From assembly GCA_944326465.1 (NCBI GenBank), contig CALVEB010000001.1:1-64000 (forward strand): DNA of 64,000 bases. The letters are read 5' to 3'. Shown here one piece after another: positions 8,279 to 17,985 of the stretch. How positions within the stretch are numbered: the first letter of the stretch is position 1; each line of letters starts with the position of its first letter. The notes below the pieces were generated by a model, which saw only the letters and a program-made list of their open reading frames with translations, was not told the DNA's origin and searched no databases. The stretch comes from Candidatus Gastranaerophilales bacterium (GTDB lineage Bacteria > Cyanobacteriota > Vampirovibrionia > Gastranaerophilales > Gastranaerophilaceae). Both the position numbers and the translations under genes were made by a program.

Positions 8279-9295
8279 TTAGGCGATTATTTCTGTTATT
8301 TTATTCCAGTTAAAATATTGAGCCCCGGCAAACTCCTTAAAATGCTCAGGATTTTCAGCCTGCAATTCTGTAACTTTTATATCAAAGTCCTCAGTGCAAT
8401 CAAGAGAAAGAAGCGGGAATTGTGCATTCTGAGCAAGTTTTTCAACTTTCATATCATAATTAATTCCCAGGCATTTCACGCCATATTTAAGCGCGATAAC
8501 AAGTGCATGAAAACGCATTGCAATAAGATATTCCAGTCTTGATATTGTACTTATAATTTCTTCGTTAGATGCATCATAAAGTATTTCAGCATTTATATCA
8601 GGATTAATCAGTTTCAATTCTTTCATAAATTCTTCACATACATTATTATCCAGCGAATGCTGAAACGGCATTATTACAATTTTTTTATCAGAAAAATGTC
8701 CTGCAATTGCAGCGGCAAGCTTTTTAATAAAAGCACTGCTCAAAGTCTTAAAGCTTCGCAATTGGATACCAACAGCACGTTCCTTTTGAGTGGGTAAATC
8801 AGGCAGCGTAAACGCCGGATCGCAGACAAGTTCTGACCGGACGCCGTTTTTTGCAAGCAGGGCATGACTTTTTTCATCACGCACAGACACATAGGCTGCT
8901 TTTTTTAAAAGAAAGAATACTATTTTTTGTGCGGCGAGATTGTTAATAGGGCCAATTCCTTGCGCGAATATAATAACTTTTTTTCTTAAAAGTAAGGTCA
9001 GCGCAATAATCAGAGTATAATATACAAGGCTTTTCAGGCTCGTAACATCCTGTAGGAGGCTTCCGCCGCCGGAAATTAGAACATCAGAATTTTTTATAGT
9101 CTTAAACACATTTTTCAAATCAAAACTATTTACCGCATTTATATCGTATGTCATGCGGCTCCACTCAGGATCAGAAGAAAAAACTGTGATATCTGCACCG
9201 GTCTCTTTCAACTTTTGAGTAAGAACCGAAAGAATCAATTCATCTCCGAAATTTTTAAACCCGTAATATCCGGAAATGGCTACTTTTTTAGACAC
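8279..9295 (-). CDS. csaB: Polysaccharide pyruvyl transferase (CsaB-type)
   Basis: About 338 residues. CsaB adds pyruvate ketals to cell-wall-linked polysaccharide, the anchor for SLH-domain surface proteins. The N-terminal half has KVAISGYYGFKNFGDELILS and DVLISGGGSLLQD; the C-terminal half has YLIAMRFHALVIALKYGVKC, all characteristic of the family. The start is taken as GTG at 9295: GGAGG lies 5 bases upstream, inside the end of kdgK, and the two genes overlap by 8 bases. An in-frame ATG at 9331 lies deeper in kdgK without a ribosome-binding site. Confidence 0.85.
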   Translation of the reverse strand: MSKKVAISGYYGFKNFGDELILSVLTQKLKETGADITVFSSDPEWSRMTYDINAVNSFDLKNVFKTIKNSDVLISGGGSLLQDVTSLKSLVYYTLIIALTLLLRKKVIIFAQGIGPINNLAAQKIVFFLLKKAAYVSVRDEKSHALLAKNGVRSELVCDPAFTLPDLPTQKERAVGIQLRSFKTLSSAFIKKLAAAIAGHFSDKKIVIMPFQHSLDNNVCEEFMKELKLINPDINAEILYDASNEEIISTISRLEYLIAMRFHALVIALKYGVKCLGINYDMKVEKLAQNAQFPLLSLDCTEDFDIKVTELQAENPEHFKEFAGAQYFNWNKITEIIA

Positions 9296-10235
9296 CACAG
9301 CCTCCGTTATAAATTTTGAAAATATCTTCACTATAAGGAATAGATTTTATAGCGCCGATTTTTCCGCACTGTAGTCCTGCAACAATAGAGCCTATTTTGG
9401 CAGCTTCAACAGGTGAGTAGCCATGCGTTATTGCATGTAAAAAGCCGCCGTTGAACGCATCGCCTGAGCATGTGGTATCAATTACATTTTTAGCAAAAAA
9501 TTCGATGAATTTTATACTGCCATTAGCGCCGACAAAGTAGCCGCATTTCTCGCTTGCCTTAATCACAACTATTGAAACGCCCATATCCCAGAGCTTTTTG
9601 ATAATGTTTTCTGCAGAATCTAATTCCAGAATGTTAACAGTATCGTATTTTGCGCTCATAAAGAGGATATCAACATCTTCAATAATATTGTTAAAGTACT
9701 CTCGTGCCTCTTCAGGAGTAGAAGTTCTTAATGAATAATTTGGGTCATAAGCTGTTTGGATACCGTTTTGCTTAGCTATTTTAAAGGCAGCAGAAACGGC
9801 TTCACGCGCACACATAGAAAGTGTTTGGGTGACGCCGGAAGTATAAATCATTTTAGCAGATTTAATATAATCTTCCGAAATATCGTCAATAGAAAGCTTT
9901 GATGGAGCAATTTTTTTCCGGTAATAAGCGAATTCTTTTTCATGAATTGTCGGACGCGCAATGAAATATAGTCCGTTTTGTTCCTCTGTTAGTTTTACCT
10001 GAGAAATATCGAGTCCTTCTGAATTCCAGCTATCCAGCAGATAATCCTTAAACGCATCATCACCGACTTTTGTTATAAAACCGACTCTTGAGCCGGCTCT
10101 CAAGGCCGCAATGGCAACAGCCAGTGCATCACCGCCGTAATATTTGTGTAAACATTCGGCACAGCTAAGCTTGAGATCTGTTGATAATTCGATTAAACTT
10201 TCACCTATGGCAATAATGTCAAGTTTTTGCTCCAT
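9288..10235 (-). CDS. kdgK: PfkB-family sugar kinase, probably 2-keto-3-deoxygluconate kinase
   Basis: 315 residues, ribokinase fold. GDALAVAIAALRAGSRVGFI is the N-terminal PfkB region and DTTCSGDAFNGGFLHAI is signature 2 with the catalytic aspartate in GDAF. The gene begins 3 bases after a KDPG aldolase gene. Together they would phosphorylate KDG and split KDPG to pyruvate and glyceraldehyde-3-phosphate, the lower Entner-Doudoroff or uronate route. The substrate is inferred from this pairing; PfkB sequence alone does not fix it. Confidence 0.8.
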   Translation of the reverse strand: MEQKLDIIAIGESLIELSTDLKLSCAECLHKYYGGDALAVAIAALRAGSRVGFITKVGDDAFKDYLLDSWNSEGLDISQVKLTEEQNGLYFIARPTIHEKEFAYYRKKIAPSKLSIDDISEDYIKSAKMIYTSGVTQTLSMCAREAVSAAFKIAKQNGIQTAYDPNYSLRTSTPEEAREYFNNIIEDVDILFMSAKYDTVNILELDSAENIIKKLWDMGVSIVVIKASEKCGYFVGANGSIKFIEFFAKNVIDTTCSGDAFNGGFLHAITHGYSPVEAAKIGSIVAGLQCGKIGAIKSIPYSEDIFKIYNGGCGV

Positions 10236-10238
10236 ATA

Positions 10239-10847
10239 TTATCCCTTTAATTCAGATAAAATTTTTCTTGCACGGCCTGTGATTTCAGATAGAGAATAAC
10301 CTTCATAAAAATCACGTCCGACTGCGACGGCATGAGCACCGGCCTTAATATAACTACCGACCTCAGCAAGCTTTACATTACCGGTTGGCATGACCTTTAA
10401 AAACGGCATTGGTCTGAGTAAGTCTTCAATATACATAGCACCGCCCATTGCTGTAATCGGATATATTTTAATCAGAGGAACGCGTGCTTTCCATGCTGAA
10501 TATGCCTCATTCGCGGTGGAAGTTCCCGCAATAAACGGAATCATTTTGTCTTTAGATATTTTAACAAGATTCATCTGGAAAATCGGGGATGAAATAACTT
10601 CCGCACCGCAGCTTATTGCCGCTTTGGCCTGCATTGATGTAATAACACCTCCGGCACATACTTTTGCATATCCTGATACTTCGCTGATAATATTGAACAT
10701 ATCTGTATTTTCAATATTAATTTCCAGCATTTTGATACCGCCATCAATCAAAGCCATAGCTGTGTCCTTAATTTTTGCGGCATCTTTTCCTCTCAAGATC
10801 GGTAATATCTTTTCTTCTGATAATAATTCTATTAAGTTTTTATTCAT
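10239..10847 (-). CDS. eda: KDPG/KHG aldolase
   Basis: 202 residues, class I aldolase TIM barrel. KILPILRGKDAAKIKDTA, GGIKMLEINI (catalytic Glu) and LIKIYPITAMGG (Schiff-base lysine in KIYP) match the Eda family, as does the phosphate site MPTGNVKLAEVGSYIKAG. It cleaves KDPG to pyruvate and glyceraldehyde-3-phosphate. AAGGAC precedes the ATG. It is the first gene of an eda-kdgK-csaB minus-strand operon and lies divergent from the adenylate cyclase. Confidence 0.92.
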   Translation of the reverse strand: MNKNLIELLSEEKILPILRGKDAAKIKDTAMALIDGGIKMLEINIENTDMFNIISEVSGYAKVCAGGVITSMQAKAAISCGAEVISSPIFQMNLVKISKDKMIPFIAGTSTANEAYSAWKARVPLIKIYPITAMGGAMYIEDLLRPMPFLKVMPTGNVKLAEVGSYIKAGAHAVAVGRDFYEGYSLSEITGRARKILSELKG

Positions 10848-10907
10848 AATTTGTCCTTTTACTGCTGTTATTATATCATAAAATAAAGTATAAGGGAAAA
10901 TATTAAC

Positions 10908-12869
10908 ATGGCAAATCTAAAATCAAGACTTAAATCAAAAAGTTTTTTTGTGTATTCAGGTCTGATACATATATTTTTATCAATTGTAATAATTATTACA
11001 TCATATCTGTTTTTCGTGCCAAATGTTTACAATTTTATGGTAAGTAATTTTTCGGCAACAGATATCGGGGATGAGAATATCTCACTTGTTGTTATAGACG
11101 ACAAATCTGTTGACAGATACCGCTGGCCGTGGAAACGAGAACTCTATGCAGACATTTTTAATTATTTTAACGAATATACTGAACCTGCAATAGTCGGCTT
11201 TGATTCTATACCTTCAGCACCGGACTTAGAAAATCCGGATTCAGATATGAGTTTTTTTAATGCCATGAAAAAAACTCATAACCTCGTTGTAGGCTTTGCC
11301 CCGTCAATTGCCCAATATGAACAGCAGCAGGCCGGTTATAATGACAAATTCAAAAAGAAATTTGCAATTAATGTTATTGATAAACGCAGTTATATTCCGC
11401 CTGAAAGTTATCAGAGTATATCTTACTATCCGGATGGATATTTTAATTCTGTAAAATATGCAGGTTCAGTAAACAATACTCCAAACATCAACGGCTATCT
11501 TGTACAGGCTGATCAGACAGTAACTGTTCTCAGAACAACATACCCTTCACTGGCTCTCAGAATGTATTTGCTTTTGAATAATACTGACACAATAACTGTA
11601 AACGATGAAAGTATACTTGTAGATAAAACAGGGTTAACAATTCCGGGATTTTCAACTTCAAACGGTTTTAAAAACTCTATACATTTCTATTCGCGCCGTC
11701 CTAATTCTGAATATTCACACAAACAATATTCAGCGGTTGATATTATAGATTCCTATAGGGCTTTAAAAAAAGGAGAAAAACCTGTTATTGATCCTGCGGA
11801 ATTTAACGGTAAATTCGTACTGATAGGGGCAAATGCAAGAGCTGCGGCACTAGGGCTTGACGATACTGTGGCAACCCCTATGCTGCAAAAACATCCCGGA
11901 GTTGATATTCAGGCTACAATTCTCGACAATCTGATTAACGATGAATTTATAACGCTCCCGCCATTCATGCAGGAATTAGGTTTTATTTTGCTTTTGACAA
12001 TCGCAACATTTGTTTTAATCAGCAGGCTGTCATTTTTCAGATCATTACTCATGCTTATTTTTATAGGTATCGGATATTTTATATTCTGCATGCTCGGATA
12101 TATGAACAATATTGCATTTGACGTAATAACCCCGCTTCTTGTCCAGCTTATTACCATGATTTTTGCATACTCATTCAGATTTATTCTGGAAGGTAAAAAC
12201 AAGGAAAAAATAAAACAGGCAATGGGTAAATATCTTTCGCAGGATATTATGAAAAATGTTGTAAAAAATATTGATAACATCACTCTTGGCGGCAAAAGAG
12301 CAAATGTAACCGTTCTGTTCGCTGATATCAGAGGTTTTACCAGCATGAGTGAAAAAATGACCGCAGAAGAAGTATCAATGATTTTGAACGAATATTTTAG
12401 CGAAATTGAACCAATTATCACAAAGTATAACGGCGTAATAAATAAATTTATCGGTGATGCGGTAATGGCAATTTTCGGTGAGCCAATTCAGGATATTAAC
12501 CACCCGACAAATGCCGTCAAATGCGCTTATGCAATGCTAAAAAAAGTTGAGTGGCTTCAGGATAAGTGGCTCAATGAAGGCAAACCAAAAATTGAAATCG
12601 GTATCGGCATTAATACAGGTGATGCCTTCGTAGGAAATATAGGTTCAGAAAAACGTCTTGAATATACGGTCATAGGCGACATGGTCAACCTTGCAAGCCG
12701 TATTGAAAGCTATAATAAAGTCTACAAAACAAACTTTCTGATAAGTTCATCCACCTATAATCAGGTAAGTTCAATAGTTGACGTAATAAAAATAAGCGAA
12801 GTTACCATCCGCGGTAAATCTAAAAAAATGGATATATATGAAGTCTTGAGAGTAAGCAATAATGATTGA
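10908..12869 (+). CDS. Adenylate cyclase with CHASE2 sensor
   Basis: 653 residues: an N-terminal membrane segment (about 17-42), a periplasmic CHASE2 domain (about 50-345), membrane segments (about 350-420) and a class III cyclase domain (about 460-645). The metal-binding aspartates are Asp473 (FADIRGFT) and Asp517 (FIGDAVMAIFG). Purine-selecting residues are Lys513 (NKFIGD) and Thr587 (EYTVIGD), the pair typical of ATP-specific enzymes rather than guanylate cyclases. It makes cAMP in response to an unknown external signal. AAGGGAAA precedes the ATG. The end overlaps recG by 8 bases. No cAMP receptor gene is visible nearby. Confidence 0.92.
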   Translation: MANLKSRLKSKSFFVYSGLIHIFLSIVIIITSYLFFVPNVYNFMVSNFSATDIGDENISLVVIDDKSVDRYRWPWKRELYADIFNYFNEYTEPAIVGFDSIPSAPDLENPDSDMSFFNAMKKTHNLVVGFAPSIAQYEQQQAGYNDKFKKKFAINVIDKRSYIPPESYQSISYYPDGYFNSVKYAGSVNNTPNINGYLVQADQTVTVLRTTYPSLALRMYLLLNNTDTITVNDESILVDKTGLTIPGFSTSNGFKNSIHFYSRRPNSEYSHKQYSAVDIIDSYRALKKGEKPVIDPAEFNGKFVLIGANARAAALGLDDTVATPMLQKHPGVDIQATILDNLINDEFITLPPFMQELGFILLLTIATFVLISRLSFFRSLLMLIFIGIGYFIFCMLGYMNNIAFDVITPLLVQLITMIFAYSFRFILEGKNKEKIKQAMGKYLSQDIMKNVVKNIDNITLGGKRANVTVLFADIRGFTSMSEKMTAEEVSMILNEYFSEIEPIITKYNGVINKFIGDAVMAIFGEPIQDINHPTNAVKCAYAMLKKVEWLQDKWLNEGKPKIEIGIGINTGDAFVGNIGSEKRLEYTVIGDMVNLASRIESYNKVYKTNFLISSSTYNQVSSIVDVIKISEVTIRGKSKKMDIYEVLRVSNND

Positions 12870-15249
12870 TAATATCGAACAGCTTAAACGTGCGATTGAT
12901 GTAGAGGTTAAGCACCGCTACATAGATATTCACGGAAAATCGCAGGCATTCTCATCTTTCATAAAAAACGAGGCAAAAAAATATTACAAACTATCTAACA
13001 AAAATCCAAAATGGGCTGTACTGATTGAAACTTTTGAGCATTACCCGTTTGAAAATGTTACTGGCCGCAGACGCGCAATAGACACCCTCATAAAAGTTAT
13101 TAAATCTGAACTGGAGATTCAACACCCAGCAGACACACAATCTCACACCGGTATCATCAAAAAGCCGGCCGACAAGCTTGATGTAATGTATATAAAAGGC
13201 GTAGGCCCCAAAGTTGCATATAAGTTAAATAAACTAGGCATATATACAGCGCAGGATCTAATAACGTATTTTCCGAAAAAACATGTCGACTACTCTTCCC
13301 GAACTCTTATTAAAAATTTGCAAGAAGGCGAACAAACGACTGTTTTTGGTTATATTAAATCGGTAAGTGTTTTCAATACAAAAAACAATCTCGGTGTAAT
13401 AAGGGTAAAAATCTCAGATGAAAGCGGGTCTATGGAATTGAGTTTTTTTCAGGCAAAAGCAAACAAATTTATCCTTGAAAGAACAAAAGCCCAATTTCCT
13501 CAAAATGCCGGTATAATGCTTTCCGGTACAGTAAAAAGAGACAATTATACGTACAAACTCACAATGGACAAGCCGTCATATTCAATTATGACAGGAGAAT
13601 TCATTGAAAATCAATCCTCAAATCTTAACCTTGCCAGAATTGTGCCGGTATACACTGTTTGCGAGAATCTTAGTATAAAAGTATTGAGGCGCGCAATATA
13701 TAACGCAATTCAACTGTACAAAAATGAAATCATAAACGTTGTACCCGAAGAAATTCGTAAAAAACACGGTATTCTTGATAAAAACATTGCAGTAGAGCAG
13801 ATACATTTTCCAGAAAGCATGGAACTACTGGAACAGGCGCGTTTTTCACTTATATTTGAAGAGCTTTTCCTTGTCCAGCTTAAAATGGTACGCGTCAGGG
13901 AAGATGCTTCGAATAATCATTCTGCCCTTGCCCTGCAGGTACATAAAGACGGTCTTGTCCAAAAATTTATTGACAGCCTTCCGTTTGAATTGACAGGCGG
14001 GCAAAAACGCGCTGTTAACGAAATACTGAATGACCTTAATTCCGATAAACCAATGGCAAGACTTTTACAGGGGGATGTTGGCAGCGGAAAGACAGTTGTT
14101 GCCACAATTATGCTTCTTGCCGCAGTTGAAAATAACTATCAAGGGGCAATTATGGCTCCGACTGAAATTCTTGCGCAGCAGCACTACAACAATTTGCAGC
14201 AATGGCTTACACCGCTCGGCTTGAGCGTCGGACTTTTCCTCGGCAGTCAGGGGAAAAAAGTACGTGAAAAATTTAGAACTGATCTTGCGAACGGGCAGAT
14301 GAATATTGCAGTCGGAACACACGCCCTTATTCAGGAAGGTGTAGAATTTAATAATCTCGGAGCCATTGTTGTTGATGAGCAGCATAGATTCGGTGTCAAA
14401 CAACGAAATGTACTTAAAAAGAAATCTCAAAACCCGCAAATGCTTACTATGACAGCTACTCCAATTCCACGAACACTTGCCCTCACAGTTCATGGCGACC
14501 TTGATTTGACAATAATAGATGAACTTCCTAAAGGACGCTTGCCTATAAAAACATCACTTGTAACATCTCATAAGAGTGTTTACCAGCTTATAAAAAAAGA
14601 GGTAGAGGCTGGACGTCAGGCATACGTTGTATATCCACTGATTGAAGAAAGTGAAACACTGTCAGCAAAAGCCGCCACAATTGAGGCCGAAAAATTACAA
14701 AATGAAGTTTTTCCGCAATTCAAAATCGGACTTTTGCACGGAAAACTTAAAAATGATGAAAAAGAACAGATAATGGCAGATTTTAAAAATCATAAATACG
14801 ATATACTTGTTTCAACAACCGTTGTTGAAGTCGGTGTAGATGTTCCGAATGCAACAGTCATGCTTATTGAAAACGCTGAACGTTTCGGACTTTCACAATT
14901 ACACCAGCTTAGAGGACGCGTCGGACGAAATGATATGCAGTCTTATTGCATATTACACACCTCCTCACGCTCACAGGAAACCCGCGCGAGATTGAATATT
15001 ATGACTGAAACCAATGACGGATTTGTCATTGCAGAAAAAGATTTACAATTGCGAGGCCCTGGTGAATTCCTCGGGACACGCCAGAGCGGTCTGCCTGATT
15101 TACTCATTTCCGATATTGTCCGCGATGCAAAAATACTTGAACTTGCAAGGAATGAAGCTATTGATTTTGTAAAACATAATGCTCTCACTAAATACCCTCT
15201 TTTAGAAAAAGCAACCAGCCTGAAGATGTTCAGCGGACTTGATATTTAG
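12862..15249 (+). CDS. recG: ATP-dependent DNA helicase RecG
   Basis: 795 residues. RecG remodels stalled forks and branched DNA. After an N-terminal helical extension of about 100 residues come the wedge domain with LDVMYIKGVGPKVAYKLNKLG, helicase motif I GDVGSGKT (Lys410), motif II DEQH (505-508), motif III TMTATPIPRTL, and motif VI QLHQLRGRVGRN. The length is above the roughly 690 residues of proteobacterial RecG owing to the N-terminal part, a feature also known in cyanobacterial RecG. It overlaps the cyclase gene by 8 bases, so expression is coupled. Confidence 0.96.
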   Translation: MIDNIEQLKRAIDVEVKHRYIDIHGKSQAFSSFIKNEAKKYYKLSNKNPKWAVLIETFEHYPFENVTGRRRAIDTLIKVIKSELEIQHPADTQSHTGIIKKPADKLDVMYIKGVGPKVAYKLNKLGIYTAQDLITYFPKKHVDYSSRTLIKNLQEGEQTTVFGYIKSVSVFNTKNNLGVIRVKISDESGSMELSFFQAKANKFILERTKAQFPQNAGIMLSGTVKRDNYTYKLTMDKPSYSIMTGEFIENQSSNLNLARIVPVYTVCENLSIKVLRRAIYNAIQLYKNEIINVVPEEIRKKHGILDKNIAVEQIHFPESMELLEQARFSLIFEELFLVQLKMVRVREDASNNHSALALQVHKDGLVQKFIDSLPFELTGGQKRAVNEILNDLNSDKPMARLLQGDVGSGKTVVATIMLLAAVENNYQGAIMAPTEILAQQHYNNLQQWLTPLGLSVGLFLGSQGKKVREKFRTDLANGQMNIAVGTHALIQEGVEFNNLGAIVVDEQHRFGVKQRNVLKKKSQNPQMLTMTATPIPRTLALTVHGDLDLTIIDELPKGRLPIKTSLVTSHKSVYQLIKKEVEAGRQAYVVYPLIEESETLSAKAATIEAEKLQNEVFPQFKIGLLHGKLKNDEKEQIMADFKNHKYDILVSTTVVEVGVDVPNATVMLIENAERFGLSQLHQLRGRVGRNDMQSYCILHTSSRSQETRARLNIMTETNDGFVIAEKDLQLRGPGEFLGTRQSGLPDLLISDIVRDAKILELARNEAIDFVKHNALTKYPLLEKATSLKMFSGLDI

Positions 15250-15254
15250 GCTAA

Positions 15255-15325
15255 TTGTAAACAAATATTAAGCCGTTACCATGAGAAAAAGCAATTATTT
15301 ATATAGTATATACTTTATATATGTA
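15255..15325 (+). promoter_or_regulatory. Shared spaced promoter region, copy 1
   Basis: Box 1 TTGTAAACAAATATTAAGC (15255-15273), box 2 AAAAAGCAATT (15286-15296) and box 3 AGTATATACT (15305-15314, a perfect palindrome) followed by TTATATATGTATA. Offsets from box 1 to boxes 2 and 3 are 31 and 50, identical in the other two copies. TATACT in box 3 could be a -10 element; no -35 consensus is present. Confidence 0.75.
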
Positions 15326-15349
15326 TAGAACTAAAGAGAGGTATAAATT

Positions 15350-16873
15350 ATGGTACACATTCCCCCATACTTTAGAAGACCTGCGTTTTTACCAACACGC
15401 ACAAACAACACTTATGTTACAGAAATAAACATAGGCGGTGGCGGTCATGCACATCACTGTCATGGCGGCGGCTGGGGAGGCAGCTGGGGTGGCGGTAATA
15501 TGGGCGCCTGGTTCGGACTGGGATTATTATCCAGTTTCTTCCAGTCAATTGCCAATAGAGGTAAAGAGAACACCACAACTGTTGTGCAACAGCCTGTTGT
15601 TATGATGCCGCAGCAAGAAATGTACTACGGTAACTACAATATCGGTTATAATGCAGGATTATATACTCCTGGCACGGGAATGATGAATAACGGATATAAT
15701 TACGGTTTTAATCAAGGTCTTTATAATAACGGAAATATGGGTTTGTATAACAACATGCAAGGACAATACGGCACACAACAGGCTGTAATGGCAACTCGCG
15801 GCAATGAACTCGTTTCAATGGTTAAAGATCTTGGTAATGACTATGGCTTCCAGTTTGGAGAAAACGAAGAAGTTCCAAAATTAACCCCAGATGGACAAAA
15901 ATACTCATATAAAAATAAAACATTTGATACTGTAACTGATTTGAGGAACTTTATTGAACAACAGGAGGGCTTGAAGGACGTTGACACGTCCGTTACACCC
16001 TCAATAACTCAGGACGACGAAGCAGTTGTTCAAGAACCGCCTCTTTCTGTAGATGATGACACAGAAATTACAGATGACTCACAGTTAGGTGACGATACTA
16101 CACCTGTAAGCGGTGAGGAAAACTTGCAAGAACCGCCTGCAGCAACCCCAACCGGAACAAATCCATCAGTAACTCCAATGACAAGAGAACAATCAGAAAA
16201 AATGTTCGCTCAACTGGAAGCGGTCTTTGGTAAAGTTCCGTCCGGTGTTGAACTTAACAATGACGGCACATTTAATTACGGCAGATATCAGAATATAAAT
16301 ATTAATGCATTGAAATATGCAGTTACCGCTCAGGAAAATTATGCAAATAATCCGGAAGACGCTGTAAGTTATAACAACTACGTTAATAATGATAAAGACA
16401 GGATGTACATTGACGGCAGACTGAGTATAACTAAAAACCAACTTTCGAATGCCGAATCATACGGTGCATTTCTTGTCCGCAACAATCCTGACACCTATAT
16501 TGAATTAGGAAAAATTACTGACGCTGATTTTGAAAAGACATTCAAAAACATGCATGAAGATAACGTAAAAGACGCAGAGCAGGATATAACCGAAGAAGAA
16601 TTTATTGCATACCATAAAGCTTATGAATTAAATGCAAGAGAAGGCATAATAAAACGCGACAAAGAAAGACTTAAATATGAAACCGTTGATATTACAGCGT
16701 CTGACGAAGCGCATTTGAAAAACTTCTTCTACGCAATGGCAAACGGCGCAGGAACTGTAACAAAGCAACAATACGTCGACTTTATGACTGATTTATTCAG
16801 CACATACAGCGGAGGTCTAACTAGGGCGCAGCTTGATGACTATTGTGTAAACTGGCTTAATCAAAATAATTAA
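15350..16873 (+). CDS. Gly/His/Asn-rich surface-type protein of unknown family
   Basis: 507 residues; no recognised family. Residues 21-29 (TYVTEINIG) resemble a motif near the N-terminus of the next two proteins. A Gly/His-rich patch (30-50) follows, then a hydrophobic segment AWFGLGLLSSFF (53-64), a Tyr/Asn/Gly-rich region (about 85-140), a Ser/Thr/Asp/Pro linker (about 210-280) and a helical C-terminal region with DADFEKTFKN and DITEEEFIAYHKA that loosely recalls EF-hand-type helices without clear calcium loops. No signal peptide is seen. GAGAGG precedes the ATG. It has its own promoter and terminator. Confidence 0.7.
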   Translation: MVHIPPYFRRPAFLPTRTNNTYVTEINIGGGGHAHHCHGGGWGGSWGGGNMGAWFGLGLLSSFFQSIANRGKENTTTVVQQPVVMMPQQEMYYGNYNIGYNAGLYTPGTGMMNNGYNYGFNQGLYNNGNMGLYNNMQGQYGTQQAVMATRGNELVSMVKDLGNDYGFQFGENEEVPKLTPDGQKYSYKNKTFDTVTDLRNFIEQQEGLKDVDTSVTPSITQDDEAVVQEPPLSVDDDTEITDDSQLGDDTTPVSGEENLQEPPAATPTGTNPSVTPMTREQSEKMFAQLEAVFGKVPSGVELNNDGTFNYGRYQNININALKYAVTAQENYANNPEDAVSYNNYVNNDKDRMYIDGRLSITKNQLSNAESYGAFLVRNNPDTYIELGKITDADFEKTFKNMHEDNVKDAEQDITEEEFIAYHKAYELNAREGIIKRDKERLKYETVDITASDEAHLKNFFYAMANGAGTVTKQQYVDFMTDLFSTYSGGLTRAQLDDYCVNWLNQNN

Positions 16874-16883
16874 TAGACTCTAT

Positions 16884-16910
16884 AAAGCCCCGTAAACGGG
16901 GCTTTTTTAT
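16884..16910 (+). terminator. Terminator
   Basis: AAAGCCCCGT-AA-ACGGGGCTTT followed by TTT. It isolates the gene at 15350 from the next one. Confidence 0.92.
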
Positions 16911-16981
16911 TTGTAAACAAATGTTAAGCGCCAGACAATTGAAAAAGCAATTTTTTAAAGAGTATATACTTTATATATATA
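16911..16981 (+). promoter_or_regulatory. Shared spaced promoter region, copy 2
   Basis: TTGTAAACAAATGTTAAGC (16911-16929), AAAAAGCAATT (16942-16952), AGTATATACT (16961-16970) then TTATATATATAAGAGAGTA. Offsets 31 and 50, as in copies 1 and 3. Confidence 0.8.
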
Positions 16982-17008
16982 AGAGAGTATAAAATAAAGG
17001 AAACAATT

Positions 17009-17839
17009 ATGACATTGTACAATATGGTCGGTTGTAATACAAGTCGAACGCATTCAGGCGGTGTAACCCTGCGGGCAGGACAGTTCCGCGGTTACAGACC
17101 GGCAGTGAATATTCGAAATACAACAACCGTAAACGATACAATAATCATAAACCAGCGAAGCAATCATTGTTGTAGTACCCCTACATATTGTGATGTTCCG
17201 CAAAACAATGGATTTGGCCTTGCAGTATTGTTTGCAAGATTAACATCACTATTAGACAAATTCCTGCCTAAGAAAGCCGATGCACCTGATGATGAAGGTA
17301 AAGGAGCCGTACAACAGGAACCGGCGGTTGAGAAAAAAGATACGCCACCTGTCGAAACAGAGCCAGTTAAAAAACAAGAAGAACCTAAGGATGTATATGA
17401 TGCCTTTATAACTCCTAAAACAGTCGAAGAAGAAGGCGACTATCACAAAGTTAAACACGGAGAATGCTGGTACGATGTACTGGATGGCATGTATCCGGGA
17501 ATACCAAATTCTGACAGAAAAGCAGCAATGCGTGAATTGAAAAAAGCAAACGGCATGACTGACTTCAATTCAGCGGATATGCCAAGAAAAATGTACTTGC
17601 CTAAAGAAATAAAAGTGGGCAACAATGTTTATGAACTCAATAAAGATGGCAGTGTTACCGGTACAGTTAAAGAATTTACGGAAGGCGGCATGTATAATGC
17701 CAATATTCCGACATTCTCAAGTACGACTTATGATCTTACAGGTTCTAAAAACGGCGAAAATGTATTTACGCAAACTTATGACAATCTGTCGGATGCAGAG
17801 GCTGCAGAGAAAAAATGGGAAGCTCAAAACGATGCATAA
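17009..17839 (+). CDS. LysM-like domain protein, same promoter family
   Basis: 276 residues. Near the N-terminus NTTTVNDTIIINQ (38-50) matches the motif of the following protein, then a hydrophobic helix (about 69-86), a Lys/Glu/Pro-rich linker (90-140) and a LysM-like stretch (about 145-200: YHKVKHGECWYDVLDGMYPG ... LKKANGMTD ... MYLPKEI). LysM domains bind peptidoglycan or chitin-type glycans; here the match is partial. The final part GTVKEFTEGG...YDLTGSK is of unknown nature. AAGGAAAC precedes the ATG. Own promoter and terminator. Confidence 0.7.
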   Translation: MTLYNMVGCNTSRTHSGGVTLRAGQFRGYRPAVNIRNTTTVNDTIIINQRSNHCCSTPTYCDVPQNNGFGLAVLFARLTSLLDKFLPKKADAPDDEGKGAVQQEPAVEKKDTPPVETEPVKKQEEPKDVYDAFITPKTVEEEGDYHKVKHGECWYDVLDGMYPGIPNSDRKAAMRELKKANGMTDFNSADMPRKMYLPKEIKVGNNVYELNKDGSVTGTVKEFTEGGMYNANIPTFSSTTYDLTGSKNGENVFTQTYDNLSDAEAAEKKWEAQNDA

Positions 17840-17874
17840 AACACCTTCCAAAGTTAAAAGGAAGGTGTTTTTTT
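17840..17874 (+). terminator. Terminator
   Basis: AACACCTTCC pairs with GGAAGGTGTT and is followed by TTTTTTA. Confidence 0.92.
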
Positions 17875-17886
17875 ATGCCTAAATTT

Positions 17887-17957
17887 TTGTTAAGTAATGT
17901 TAAGTTTGTATATACAAAAAAGGCAATTTTTCAAAGAGTATATACTTTATATATATA
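17887..17957 (+). promoter_or_regulatory. Shared spaced promoter region, copy 3
   Basis: TTGTTAAGTAATGTTAAGT (17887-17905), AAAAGGCAATT (17918-17928), AGTATATACT (17937-17946) then TTATATATATAAGAGAGTA. Offsets again 31 and 50. Box 1 is the most diverged of the three. Confidence 0.75.
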
Positions 17958-17985
17958 AGAGAGTATAAAAACAAAGGAGACGAAA

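Noticed and set aside
10390-10881. 163-codon open frame opposite eda
   Set aside because: It is the antisense of a clearly conserved KDPG aldolase; no ribosome-binding site or known family.
11909-12421. 170-codon open frame opposite the adenylate cyclase
   Set aside because: Shadow of the conserved cyclase domain coding sequence.
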